Shown: positions 17,231 through 24,936 of the stretch, one piece after another
How the letters are laid out: each line of letters starts with the position of its first letter
Numbering within the stretch: the first letter of the stretch is position 1
Source: Bacteroidia bacterium
GTDB taxonomy: Bacteria; Bacteroidota; Bacteroidia; 2-12-FULL-35-15
Direction of reading: 5' to 3'
NCBI GenBank assembly: GCA_016786925.1
Contig: JAEUTU010000021.1
Coordinates: 1 to 52,573, forward strand
Length of the DNA: 52,573 bases
Program-made: the position numbers and the translations under genes
Notes under the pieces: model-generated
Databases searched by the model: none
What the model saw: the letters and a program-made list of their open reading frames with translations, nothing else
Told to the model about the DNA's origin: nothing

Positions 17231-20080
17231 TCAGTCTTCCAAAAGTTGAAGCTCTAACTGCACCTCCGAAATCGACTGCTTTATCATTAGAACCAATAAA
17301 CTAAAAACTTGTTCAGAAAGGTCATCATTCCCCTTTTTAACAGCCAACTCCACCTCCAATAGCCTCTCTACCAAATCTTTAGCTCCTAAAAGAGCCAAAG
17401 GGCTTCTCATTTTATGCGCTTGGGCAGCTAATGAATGAAGATCATTAGCCTTATGAAACGCCTTAAACTCTTGTAGATATAAAGGCATTTCGACCAAATA
17501 ACTATTCAAAATATCTTTAAAATATTCCATATCCCCATCAGCTCTTTGATACAATCCTGTGAGGTCGAGAACCAGCTCTTCATTCGTTAATTTTTCAGTA
17601 GGGACCAATTTTTTGATCTTTTCCAATAATTCTTTAGGATTAAAAGGCTTAGAAATATAATCATTCATACCCGCAGCTAAACATTTCTCCTTTTCTCCTA
17701 TTAAGGCAGCTGCTGTAATAGCTATTATTGGAATAGAATTCTTAAGTTCCTCTCTTATGATCTTCGTTGCTTGCAAACCATCTATTTCAGGCATAAATAC
17801 ATCCATTAAAATAAGATCGACCTGCTTTTCTTTAATAATACGAATGGCTGAAATGGCATCGTCTGCATATAAAACCTTGGCTTTCCATTTTTTTAATGAT
17901 AATGCTGCTACTTTCTGATTGATCTTATTATCATCTACTACCAGCACTCTCAACTTATTTAATACACCCAAATTACCTTCTTGCTTTTGACCTGATGAGT
18001 CATATTCCGAAAGTAGCTCCTGATCCTTTTGAAAATTCAATACAATGGTAAAGGTAGACCCAACTCCAACAGTACTTTCTACGGAGATCGAACCACCTTG
18101 TTGTTCCACTAGATCTTTAGTGATCGATAATCCCAATCCTGTTCCTGCATACTTTTTTGTAGTTTTAGAGTTGACTTGCGCAAAAGATTCAAAAATTGTT
18201 TTTAACTTTTCATGAGGAATACCGATCCCCGTATCTTTTACTTCAAACACCAATGTTGCACTTTCTTGATCTTCGTTCTTCAGATCAGCACGGATGGTCA
18301 CACTCCCTGACTCCGTGAATTTTAGAGCATTTCCCGCCAAATTGAGCAGCATCTGTGATAAACGGACAGGATCACCCACCAATACCTTGGGCACATTATT
18401 TCCGACAATAAAATGCAGATCAATATTTTTGTCAGAAGACCGGTATTCCAGATTATGTCTTAAATTCTTAAATACATCTCCCAATTTGAATGCTCTTTTC
18501 TCGAACTCCATCTTTCCGGCTCTGATCTTTGACAGATCCAACAGATCGTTTATGATCGTTAATAAATGAGCCGATGATTCAGCAATGGCATTCACGTACT
18601 CCTGCTGTTCTTTATCTAAATCGGTATCTTGAAGCTGATGGGTCATTCCAATGATACCATTCATAGGGGTTCGTATCTCATGGCTGGTATTTGCCAAAAA
18701 TAATTCTTGAACTTCTTTGGCTTGCTCGGCAATGTTTTTAGCCTTTAGGATCTGCTGTTCGGACTTTTGCTTATCACGGTAACGCATAAACAAGATCAAA
18801 AGCAAGATGAGAACACCAATAATTGCTGCTATCAATGAATTACGTTGAATATTTTGAATACGAAGCTCATTCTCTTGCAAAGCAGCATTCTTTGTCAATA
18901 ATTCAATTTGATTGTCTTTCAATACAATATCCAATTCTGTTTGCAAACGTGCCACATTGATCGATGCATTTTCATTTAAAATACTATCCTTATATAAAGC
19001 ATACTTCTGGTAATAATAAAGAGAGTTTTTGTAATCTTTCTTTCGTTCATAAATTTTAGAGTATATCTCAAAATAATCTCTCAGGTCGGCCTTACTATTC
19101 TGCTTTACCGCCAACTCCACTCCTCTTTCCAAATACATCAGCGCATAATCATTTTTATCAAGCTTGTAATATGAATTCGCTAGATACTTATAAATATTGA
19201 TCAGCCATGAAACATCATTCAAACGCTCATATTGCGCTAATGCGATCTCATAATGATGGATCGCTTTAGAGATAACACCCAACTTCTCATACGATTCTCC
19301 TAAATTCAAATAAGAAATTGCTTCAAACTTCCCAATATTATTAGCCCTTGAAAGCTTTATTGCCATTAATGAATAATCAATTGAATGGAAGATGTGATAC
19401 TTACTAGATGTTTTTTCTCCTAAAATATTATACGCATCAGCTAAATTAATGTCCATTAAAATCACTTTTGATTGATCACCAATGAGTGTGGCTAGATTTT
19501 TAGCACTCTCATAGATATTTATCGCTTTCACAAAATATAACGTATCATTCAATTGCTTCCCGATATCCATATTTCTGTTCCCAATACGACTTAGGCTAGT
19601 GATCTCATTTTCCTTATCCTTATACTTTTTATAAATCTTATAGGCTTGTTCATAATGAGAAATAGACTTGGAATAGTTTTTTAATGTGGTATAAACATCC
19701 CCAATACTGATCAAACAATCAGCAGTTTTTGTTTGATCCACATTCGATTGTGATAAAACCAATGCTTTTTTCAGATACTCTAATGCACTAGAATAATTTC
19801 CCCTATTTCGCTCATTGATGGCAATGGTATTATATGCAATCAATAATCCTTCAGAATAATTGATCCGGTTAGAAGCATCAATTGCCTTAAGTGCATAATC
19901 AAATGAGAGATTATTATCTAGATGTATGTATTCCTCTGCTATATCATTGTATAGATCGATCTGTTCTTTTTCACTGTGCTTATCATTCAATAAACTCAAT
20001 AATGAATCAACCTTCGTAACAGTAGCATACGAAGAATGAATGGTCACAAAAAATAGATATATAAAAAACTGCTTTCTCAT
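17231..20080 (-). CDS. TPR-sensor hybrid histidine kinase with receiver and HPt domains
   Basis: A 949-residue membrane phosphorelay protein. A signal peptide is followed by TPR-like helical repeats (about 45-365), a coiled coil and a membrane helix (414-433). The cytoplasmic part has a HisKA domain with SHEIRTP (His467), a HATPase domain with NALKF, DTGIGIP and GTGLGL, and a receiver domain with VVDDNKINQ and phospho-Asp760 in LILMDVFMPEIDG. A C-terminal HPt domain carries His889 in AQAHKMRSP. The internal His-Asp-His chain suggests transfer to a separate response regulator. None is encoded alongside it, and the only regulator in the window lacks the acceptor Asp. The TPR part probably senses through protein contacts in the periplasm. 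Confidence 0.92.
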   Translation of the reverse strand: MRKQFFIYLFFVTIHSSYATVTKVDSLLSLLNDKHSEKEQIDLYNDIAEEYIHLDNNLSFDYALKAIDASNRINYSEGLLIAYNTIAINERNRGNYSSALEYLKKALVLSQSNVDQTKTADCLISIGDVYTTLKNYSKSISHYEQAYKIYKKYKDKENEITSLSRIGNRNMDIGKQLNDTLYFVKAINIYESAKNLATLIGDQSKVILMDINLADAYNILGEKTSSKYHIFHSIDYSLMAIKLSRANNIGKFEAISYLNLGESYEKLGVISKAIHHYEIALAQYERLNDVSWLINIYKYLANSYYKLDKNDYALMYLERGVELAVKQNSKADLRDYFEIYSKIYERKKDYKNSLYYYQKYALYKDSILNENASINVARLQTELDIVLKDNQIELLTKNAALQENELRIQNIQRNSLIAAIIGVLILLLILFMRYRDKQKSEQQILKAKNIAEQAKEVQELFLANTSHEIRTPMNGIIGMTHQLQDTDLDKEQQEYVNAIAESSAHLLTIINDLLDLSKIRAGKMEFEKRAFKLGDVFKNLRHNLEYRSSDKNIDLHFIVGNNVPKVLVGDPVRLSQMLLNLAGNALKFTESGSVTIRADLKNEDQESATLVFEVKDTGIGIPHEKLKTIFESFAQVNSKTTKKYAGTGLGLSITKDLVEQQGGSISVESTVGVGSTFTIVLNFQKDQELLSEYDSSGQKQEGNLGVLNKLRVLVVDDNKINQKVAALSLKKWKAKVLYADDAISAIRIIKEKQVDLILMDVFMPEIDGLQATKIIREELKNSIPIIAITAAALIGEKEKCLAAGMNDYISKPFNPKELLEKIKKLVPTEKLTNEELVLDLTGLYQRADGDMEYFKDILNSYLVEMPLYLQEFKAFHKANDLHSLAAQAHKMRSPLALLGAKDLVERLLEVELAVKKGNDDLSEQVFSLLVLMIKQSISEVQLELQLLED

Positions 20081-20093
20081 GTCAGAATATGAA

Positions 20094-20125
20094 CAAAATT
20101 AGGCAAATCAAACGACATGGCACAA
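20094..20125 (-). promoter_or_regulatory. Candidate promoter of the hybrid kinase gene
   Basis: On the minus strand TTG (20123-20125) is followed after 21 bases by TAATTTTG (20094-20101), a full match to the Bacteroidota consensus. The upstream element lies in the T-tract of the hppD terminator. The predicted leader is only about 6 bases. Confidence 0.55.
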
Positions 20126-20128
20126 AAA

Positions 20129-20156
20129 AAGTCCTGATCAAAAAAGACCAGGACTT
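20129..20156 (-). terminator. hppD terminator
   Basis: On the minus strand an 11-bp stem (20146-20156 with 20129-20139, one G-U wobble) with a 6-base loop is followed by a run of T residues. It lies 22 bases after the hppD stop codon and closes the hmgA-hppD transcript. Confidence 0.85.
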
Positions 20157-20177
20157 CCCCTCTAAATACTAATTTAA

Positions 20178-21338
20178 TTATAAGGTACCGCGTTTCTCTT
20201 GCTCGCGCTCGATCGACTCAAACAAGGCTTTAAAGTTTCCTGCTCCAAAACCTTTTGCACCCATACGTTGAATGATCTCAAAGAATAATGTTGGACGATC
20301 TTCTACAGGTTTTGTAAAGATCTGCAACAAATATCCTTCTTCATCAGCATCAACAAGGATAGATAACTTTTGTAATTCTTTGATGTCTTCTTTCATCATA
20401 TCACGGTGAACACCCAAACGAGCAGGGATCTCATCGTAATAAGCTTGTGGTGGCGGTGGCAAGAACTCTACGCCTCTCGCTTTTAAGCCTGCAACAGTTT
20501 TAATGATATCATCGGTCGCAACCGCGATGTGCTGACAACCCGGACCTTCATAAAAATCGATATACTCTTCAATTTGTGATCTCTTTTTCCCTTTTGCCGG
20601 TTCATTGATTGGGAACTTGATACGACCATTTCCATTACTCATCACCTTACTCATCAACGCTGAATATTCCGTATGGATCTGCTTATCATCAAAAGAAAGG
20701 AAGTTTACGAATCCCATTACATCTTCGTACCACTTTACCCATTGGTTCATTTCTCCCCAACCCACATTACCAACCATGTGGTCGATGTATTTTAAACCCA
20801 ATGGCTCCGGATTATAGTCGCTTTCCCATTTTTGGAATCCAGGTAAGAATGGACCATCATATTTTTTACGCTCAACAAACATGTGAACTGTTTCTCCGTA
20901 GGTATAGATACCAGCACGAACTACTTCACCAAAACTATCTTTTTCAACAGTTGGTTCCATAAATGATTTAGCACCTCTTTTTGTTGTTTCTTCCCATGCT
21001 GAACGTGCATCTTCAACCCAAAGTGCAATCACTTTTACACCATCACCATGCTTACGCAAATGATCATTCAATGGAGAAGAACTAGTTAATGGAGTAGTTA
21101 ACACCAAACGGATCTTACCTTGTTGCAATACATAGGATACTTTATCTTTAACTCCTGTCTCCAAGCCTGAATAAGCTAAGGATTGGAATCCAAATGCAGT
21201 TTTATAGTAATGGGCTGCTTGTTTCGCATTACCCACATAAAATTCTACATAGTCGGTTCCTAATAATGGAAGGAAATCTTGTGCGCCTTCAAATATTTTC
21301 TCTAAACCGTATTCTACACTTTTTACTTCTTTTGCCAT
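20178..21338 (-). CDS. hppD: 4-hydroxyphenylpyruvate dioxygenase
   Basis: This Fe(II) enzyme converts 4-hydroxyphenylpyruvate to homogentisate, the second step of tyrosine catabolism. The 386-residue length is typical. The fold is two vicinal-oxygen-chelate halves. The C-terminal half carries the iron ligands His in KYIDHMVGNV, His in GCQHIAVAT and Glu in TLFFEIIQR. Other family strings are GPGCQHIA, PPPPQAYYDEI and GFGAGNFKALFESIEREQ. Its product is the substrate of HmgA, encoded upstream on the same strand. Between the two lies a four-helix-bundle gene with AT-rich flanks. It ends in a clear terminator. Confidence 0.96.
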   Translation of the reverse strand: MAKEVKSVEYGLEKIFEGAQDFLPLLGTDYVEFYVGNAKQAAHYYKTAFGFQSLAYSGLETGVKDKVSYVLQQGKIRLVLTTPLTSSSPLNDHLRKHGDGVKVIALWVEDARSAWEETTKRGAKSFMEPTVEKDSFGEVVRAGIYTYGETVHMFVERKKYDGPFLPGFQKWESDYNPEPLGLKYIDHMVGNVGWGEMNQWVKWYEDVMGFVNFLSFDDKQIHTEYSALMSKVMSNGNGRIKFPINEPAKGKKRSQIEEYIDFYEGPGCQHIAVATDDIIKTVAGLKARGVEFLPPPPQAYYDEIPARLGVHRDMMKEDIKELQKLSILVDADEEGYLLQIFTKPVEDRPTLFFEIIQRMGAKGFGAGNFKALFESIEREQEKRGTL

Positions 21339-21340
21339 AA

Positions 21341-21388
21341 TAATTCTAATTAGATAATTAGCTAATTTGATGATTCGCTAATTATAGG
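21341..21388. repeat. AT-rich short-period repeat at the 3' side of the four-helix-bundle gene
   Basis: This stretch is built from imperfect copies of AATTAGATAATTAGC-like units (TAATTCTAATTAGATAATTA, GCTAATTTGATGATTC, GCTAATTA). It includes the end of the four-helix-bundle reading frame, so its last residues are encoded by the repeat. A related stretch lies at the other end of the gene. Confidence 0.55.
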
Positions 21389-21760
21389 TTTAACATTTTT
21401 ACTTGTTGAAATTATTTTATTTAATAGTTTTTTAATTACAGTTAATTCGATTAGTAAATAATCAGCATTAGGATACGTTTCTACCTCATTGCACAAATAC
21501 AGCCAATACTCAAGTTCGTCTGCTTCTTTCGATGCAATTTTCAATTTATGAACAAAATCAATTTTACTTTCTGCATTTTGCGCTTCCTTAATATTTGCTC
21601 CTATTGATGTACCAGCCCTTAATATTTGATTAGAAATTGTATACTTCCTTAAAACATCCAATTCTTCTGAAAACTTAATGACCTTAACAGCTAATTCGAA
21701 ACTCAGCTTTAGAATCACATTGTTCTTATACTTTGGATTATCTGTAAAATGCATATACAA
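21362..21760 (-). CDS. Four-helix bundle protein (23S rRNA intervening-sequence / S23 family)
   Basis: A 132-residue all-helical protein of the four-helix-bundle family also found in 23S rRNA intervening sequences and related to Avd of diversity-generating retroelements. Diagnostic phrases are LSFELAVKVIKFSEEL, ISNQILRAGTSIGANIKEA, KLKIASKEADELEYWLYL and a late ELTVIKKLLNKII. No reverse transcriptase or variable repeat is nearby. It sits between hmgA (42 bases away) and hppD (23 bases away) on the same strand. It is bordered by AT-rich repeats, and its last codons fall within one of them. Its codons are more AT-rich than those of the neighbours (several ATA). I infer an inserted cassette; the function is unknown. 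Confidence 0.85.
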   Translation of the reverse strand: MYMHFTDNPKYKNNVILKLSFELAVKVIKFSEELDVLRKYTISNQILRAGTSIGANIKEAQNAESKIDFVHKLKIASKEADELEYWLYLCNEVETYPNADYLLIELTVIKKLLNKIISTSKNVKPIISESSN

Positions 21761-21762
21761 TT

Positions 21763-21806
21763 CTTAATTATCTCATTAACCAATTATCACATCAGCCAAT
21801 TATTAT
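21763..21806. repeat. AT-rich short-period repeat at the 5' side of the four-helix-bundle gene
   Basis: Degenerate units such as AATTATCTCATTAACC, AATTATCACATCAGCC and AATTATTATT follow each other at about 15-base period. They resemble, in inverted sense and imperfectly, the stretch at 21341-21388. The repeat touches the hmgA stop codon at 21803. Confidence 0.5.
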
Positions 21807-22960
21807 TCTACCCAAGATTTATAATATTTTCCATCGTCTATTTTCATTGCCTCTTCGGTCACCATTAATGGACGGAAAGTATCTACCATTACTGCTAATT
21901 CTTGTGTATCCTTCTGACCAATACTACGTTCCATCGCTCTAGGAGCCGGTCCGTGAGGAATTCCTTTTGGGTGAAGAGTAATATGTCCTTGTTTAATATT
22001 ATTTCTACTCATGAAATCACCATCTACATAATACAATACTTCATCGCTATCCACATTACTATGGTTATACGGTGCTGGAATTGCTTTTGGATGATAATCG
22101 TACATACGAGGAACAAATGAACAAACCACAAATGTGGATGTTTCAAATGTTTGATGTATCGGAGGAGGTAAGTGAACGCGACCTGTGATCGGTTCAAAAT
22201 TATGAATACTGAATCCATAAGGGAAATTATAACCATCCCAGCCTACTACATCAAAAGGATGTGTAGCATATACCATTTCGTGAATCATTCCTTCTTTTTT
22301 CACCTTAATGACAAAGTCTCCTTTCTCATCGAAAGTCTCTAATTCTGTCGGTAATTTAAAATCACGCTCACAGAAAGGAGAGTGCTCCAATAATTGTCCG
22401 GATGAACTCTTGTAACGCTTAGGCGTATGGAATGGGGCGAATGATTCTACATAGAACAAACGATTGTCGCTTGTTTCAAAATCCATTTGATAGATCATAC
22501 CACGTGGAATGATCAAATAATCACCATATTCAAATGGAATATTTCCAAGGAATGTACGCAACTTACCCTTTCCTTTATGGATAAAGATCATCTCATCCGC
22601 ATCTGCATTTTTATAGAAATATTCACGAAGTGATTTCGTTGGAGCCGACAAACCGATCAGACAGTCACCATTCACCAGCATTGGTTTTCTGGATTCTAAA
22701 AAATCAGCTGCAGGCGCTACATCAAATCCGCTCAATAAAAGTGATTTGATATTCTTTTCGATAGCAATCTTTGGAGCAACACTATACGATTTAATGATCT
22801 CTTTTACTTGTGTTGGACGATGGATCTCATACATCAATGTTGAATGAGAATTAAATCCTTCCGTACCAAACAATTGCTCGTAATAAAATCCTCCCTTAGG
22901 ATTCTCAAATATTACATGGCGCTTAGGGGGTAAATTCCCCAATTTATGATAAATAGGCAT
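21803..22960 (-). CDS. hmgA: Homogentisate 1,2-dioxygenase
   Basis: HmgA opens the ring of homogentisate to maleylacetoacetate, downstream of HppD in tyrosine breakdown. The 385-residue protein is somewhat shorter than the roughly 430-residue proteobacterial and human enzymes, which is usual for this phylum. The opening YHKLGNLPPKRHV and the core DVVGWDGYNFPYGFSIHNFE are family-typical. The iron site is visible as His and Glu in YNHSNVDSDEVLYYVDG and the second His in HPKGIPHGPAP. The start at 22960 is the only reasonable ATG. A 130-base structured leader precedes it. Confidence 0.95.
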   Translation of the reverse strand: MPIYHKLGNLPPKRHVIFENPKGGFYYEQLFGTEGFNSHSTLMYEIHRPTQVKEIIKSYSVAPKIAIEKNIKSLLLSGFDVAPAADFLESRKPMLVNGDCLIGLSAPTKSLREYFYKNADADEMIFIHKGKGKLRTFLGNIPFEYGDYLIIPRGMIYQMDFETSDNRLFYVESFAPFHTPKRYKSSSGQLLEHSPFCERDFKLPTELETFDEKGDFVIKVKKEGMIHEMVYATHPFDVVGWDGYNFPYGFSIHNFEPITGRVHLPPPIHQTFETSTFVVCSFVPRMYDYHPKAIPAPYNHSNVDSDEVLYYVDGDFMSRNNIKQGHITLHPKGIPHGPAPRAMERSIGQKDTQELAVMVDTFRPLMVTEEAMKIDDGKYYKSWVE

Positions 22961-23096
22961 ATATTAAATTTATAAGGTTCGTAATGAAAAACAGTTGAGC
23001 AGAATGCTCAGATCAGAGTATATATCTACTCCGGATTGCGCTTAGTAATGCGCTTGATATCAATGATAAAGGACTTGCTTATCGATTTCATTAAAG
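22961..23096 (-). promoter_or_regulatory. Structured leader of hmgA
   Basis: Between the candidate -7 box and the hmgA ATG lie about 130 bases with no reading frame of note. Read on the minus strand they include a hairpin GAGTA-N6-TACTC and the 6-bp hairpin TGAGCA-TTC-TGCTCA (22996-23010). The length contrasts with the very short leaders elsewhere in the window. I do not recognise a known riboswitch. Confidence 0.35.
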
Positions 23097-23104
23097 CAAA
23101 TCTA
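23097..23104 (-). promoter_or_regulatory. Candidate -7 box for hmgA
   Basis: The minus strand reads TAGATTTG, a full TAnnTTTG match. No TTG is found at the right distance upstream, so the call rests on this box and its position. Confidence 0.35.
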
Positions 23105-23182
23105 ATCAATTGAATTTATAATTAAAAATAAAAAGAACATGATTTTAGTCAGTCTGATCCTAATTTCGACCGGGAGCATAAA

Positions 23183-23205
23183 AAAAGGGGCAAAAAGCCC
23201 CTTTT
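23183..23205 (-). terminator. Terminator of the SMC operon
   Basis: A 9-bp stem with a GGGGC core (23183-23191 with 23197-23205), a 5-base loop and a T-tract on the minus strand lies 20 bases after the stop of the last operon gene. It separates the operon from hmgA. Confidence 0.9.
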
Positions 23206-23224
23206 CAATATGTACAAGAAGTGT

Positions 23225-23752
23225 TTATTCCTCTTTTTCTGCATTTTCATACTTCACGATATCGCAAGCAAAATCCATAAAGAATTTGTGAGCAGAGGTA
23301 AAGATAAAACGGTTATCACCTGTTTTTTCAATAATATTTCTACGGTTTAGTGTATTAATGAAATTTTTACGGGAATCTGTATCCTTCAATTGTTTATTAG
23401 ACAAGATAAGATCGATATAAGCCGAATTAGTAAAGTAATTTTCGATCTCCTCAACCTCAAACTCACTGAACTGAATACGTTCAATAAAGTTCTTTCCATC
23501 GCGATCTAATTCATAGCTCAATAAAGCTATAAAAATACAGATATCACGAGATAACATTTCTTGTGACTCCTCCGATACCAAATAGGCATAATCCTGAGTT
23601 AAACGCAACTCATAATTAAAAGAAGCCTTAAAAAAGTAAGTATATGACTGTTCATGTTCTTTCAAAACCTGATACGTTCTGTCCTGTGGCAATAAAAATT
23701 TACCTGCCATTAGATCTTCTACTATGCTGCGGTGATGATTAGGAAATTCCAT
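23225..23752 (-). CDS. MukE/MksE-like (KITE) subunit of an SMC complex
   Basis: A 175-residue acidic protein, third and last in the SMC operon. Its N-terminal part has IVEDLMAGKFLLPQDRTYQV and a winged-helix-like body with LSRDICIFIALLSYELDRDG. The C-terminal part reads NTLNRRNIIEKTGDNRFIFT and then HKFFMDFACDIV. From memory, the same order (a LSxxxxxIxxLL helix, an RLxxLGxV turn, an FxIxxxxxRFxxDV end) occurs in E. coli MukE, which bridges kleisin to the SMC heads. The gene overlaps the kleisin gene by 14 bases, indicating translational coupling. The family call is an inference from motif layout and context, and needs a profile search. Confidence 0.7.
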   Translation of the reverse strand: MEFPNHHRSIVEDLMAGKFLLPQDRTYQVLKEHEQSYTYFFKASFNYELRLTQDYAYLVSEESQEMLSRDICIFIALLSYELDRDGKNFIERIQFSEFEVEEIENYFTNSAYIDLILSNKQLKDTDSRKNFINTLNRRNIIEKTGDNRFIFTSAHKFFMDFACDIVKYENAEKEE

Positions 23753-24935
23753 TTTGCTTTTCTATTGTTAGTTTAGGTACTGTTAATGTTAGGTCGTTAA
23801 TTTTGATCTTATCAAACTCAGCTTTCTTGCCATAGTCTCTCTCAATATCTTCATCAAAAGCAAGAATGGTCAATGCAAAGAATTTTTCGATCTCCACTTT
23901 CTTATAATCTTCTTTTAAAGTGGTACTACACCATTTAAAGAAATTCTCTACCGGTAAATTATCTTTTAATTTTTTGGTATAATGATCTTTATCAAAGATC
24001 CATTTTTCAGAATCTATAACATCTTCCTCAAAATACACATCCACTTCATTTTTGAATTGTTCAAAAATTTCAGATGCATTAAAGAATGTTTCATTCGAGT
24101 AAATAGAAACCTCTTTACGTTTAAGCAACTTAGGCACTTTACGCTTGTACGGATTTTTCAAGAAGGTGATCCAGCCGGTAAGAATGATCGACTCTGTACG
24201 GATACGCTCGATCAATGGCAATAATTCATTTGTCAAAATTTTCGACTGACGTAATAAATTATCATTCACCTGAATTAACTGAAAATACAAACGTTCAAAC
24301 TGCTGACGGGAATTCTCATCATCAAAATTCAAACGGTATTTATTTGAATATTCTGAGATCTCATACAATTTATTAGCTACAGAAGCTGAATGATTAATAT
24401 CCAGGATCTTATTCAAAGGCAAGATATATTCATCGATCCAGCGGGAAGCACGAACAATTTTCTCACGGTAATCGATCTTTTTCACATTCGCTTTCAGCTC
24501 ACGGGTTTCCTGCAACAAACTTTGTGTATTGCGTTCCACCATTTCGTAGAATGAGCGGATCTCGATAGCAAGATCATTCAAACGCTGACTCAAAGTTACT
24601 TTATCACCATTGATGTTTTCTTTGATCTTACGGAACAATTCAGCAATCGAAGTGTGATACTTCTCGATCGTTTCCGGCAACATTGGCTTGAATTCACTCA
24701 AGATGAATTCGATCAAATTATAATATACGGTGCGTATCTCATAATTATCGTTTACCGGTGAAAGAATCTTATATTCTAATAGCTGCGATCTAATATCACT
24801 TTCGTGTTTTGCAATTATTTGCGTCAATACCTCATGAGGAATAATTCCTTCATTGGCTTGCGTTTCAAACAATTCAGCTATAACCTCGTAGTGCTCTAAC
24901 AGGAATCGCAGTATGGTTTTTGGTTCTGCTTTCAT
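23739..24935 (-). CDS. MukF/MksF/JetA-like kleisin subunit
   Basis: A 398-residue, mostly helical protein, second in the operon, one base after the SMC stop codon. Residues 1 to about 75 resemble a winged helix (KTILRFLLEHYEVIAELFE ... YKILSPVNDNYEIR). Residues about 95-270 are long helices with coiled-coil character (SLLQETRELKANVKKIDYR). The C-terminal part (about 345-398) ends in a short beta-rich stretch (LTLTVPKLTIEKQ), which could be the second winged helix that binds an SMC head. Length and layout fit the kleisins of MukBEF, MksBEF and Wadjet complexes. Sequence similarity alone is too low for me to be sure; the neighbours decide the call. Confidence 0.65.
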   Translation of the reverse strand: MKAEPKTILRFLLEHYEVIAELFETQANEGIIPHEVLTQIIAKHESDIRSQLLEYKILSPVNDNYEIRTVYYNLIEFILSEFKPMLPETIEKYHTSIAELFRKIKENINGDKVTLSQRLNDLAIEIRSFYEMVERNTQSLLQETRELKANVKKIDYREKIVRASRWIDEYILPLNKILDINHSASVANKLYEISEYSNKYRLNFDDENSRQQFERLYFQLIQVNDNLLRQSKILTNELLPLIERIRTESIILTGWITFLKNPYKRKVPKLLKRKEVSIYSNETFFNASEIFEQFKNEVDVYFEEDVIDSEKWIFDKDHYTKKLKDNLPVENFFKWCSTTLKEDYKKVEIEKFFALTILAFDEDIERDYGKKAEFDKIKINDLTLTVPKLTIEKQNGIS

Positions 24936-24936
24936 C

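Noticed and set aside
17231-20080. Kinase and the orphan regulator at 40637 as a two-component pair
   Set aside because: They are 20 kb apart and the regulator lacks the phosphoacceptor, so there is no sequence support for the pairing.
21362-21760. Avd gene of a diversity-generating retroelement
   Set aside because: No reverse transcriptase, template repeat or variable repeat was found nearby, and the family also occurs alone.
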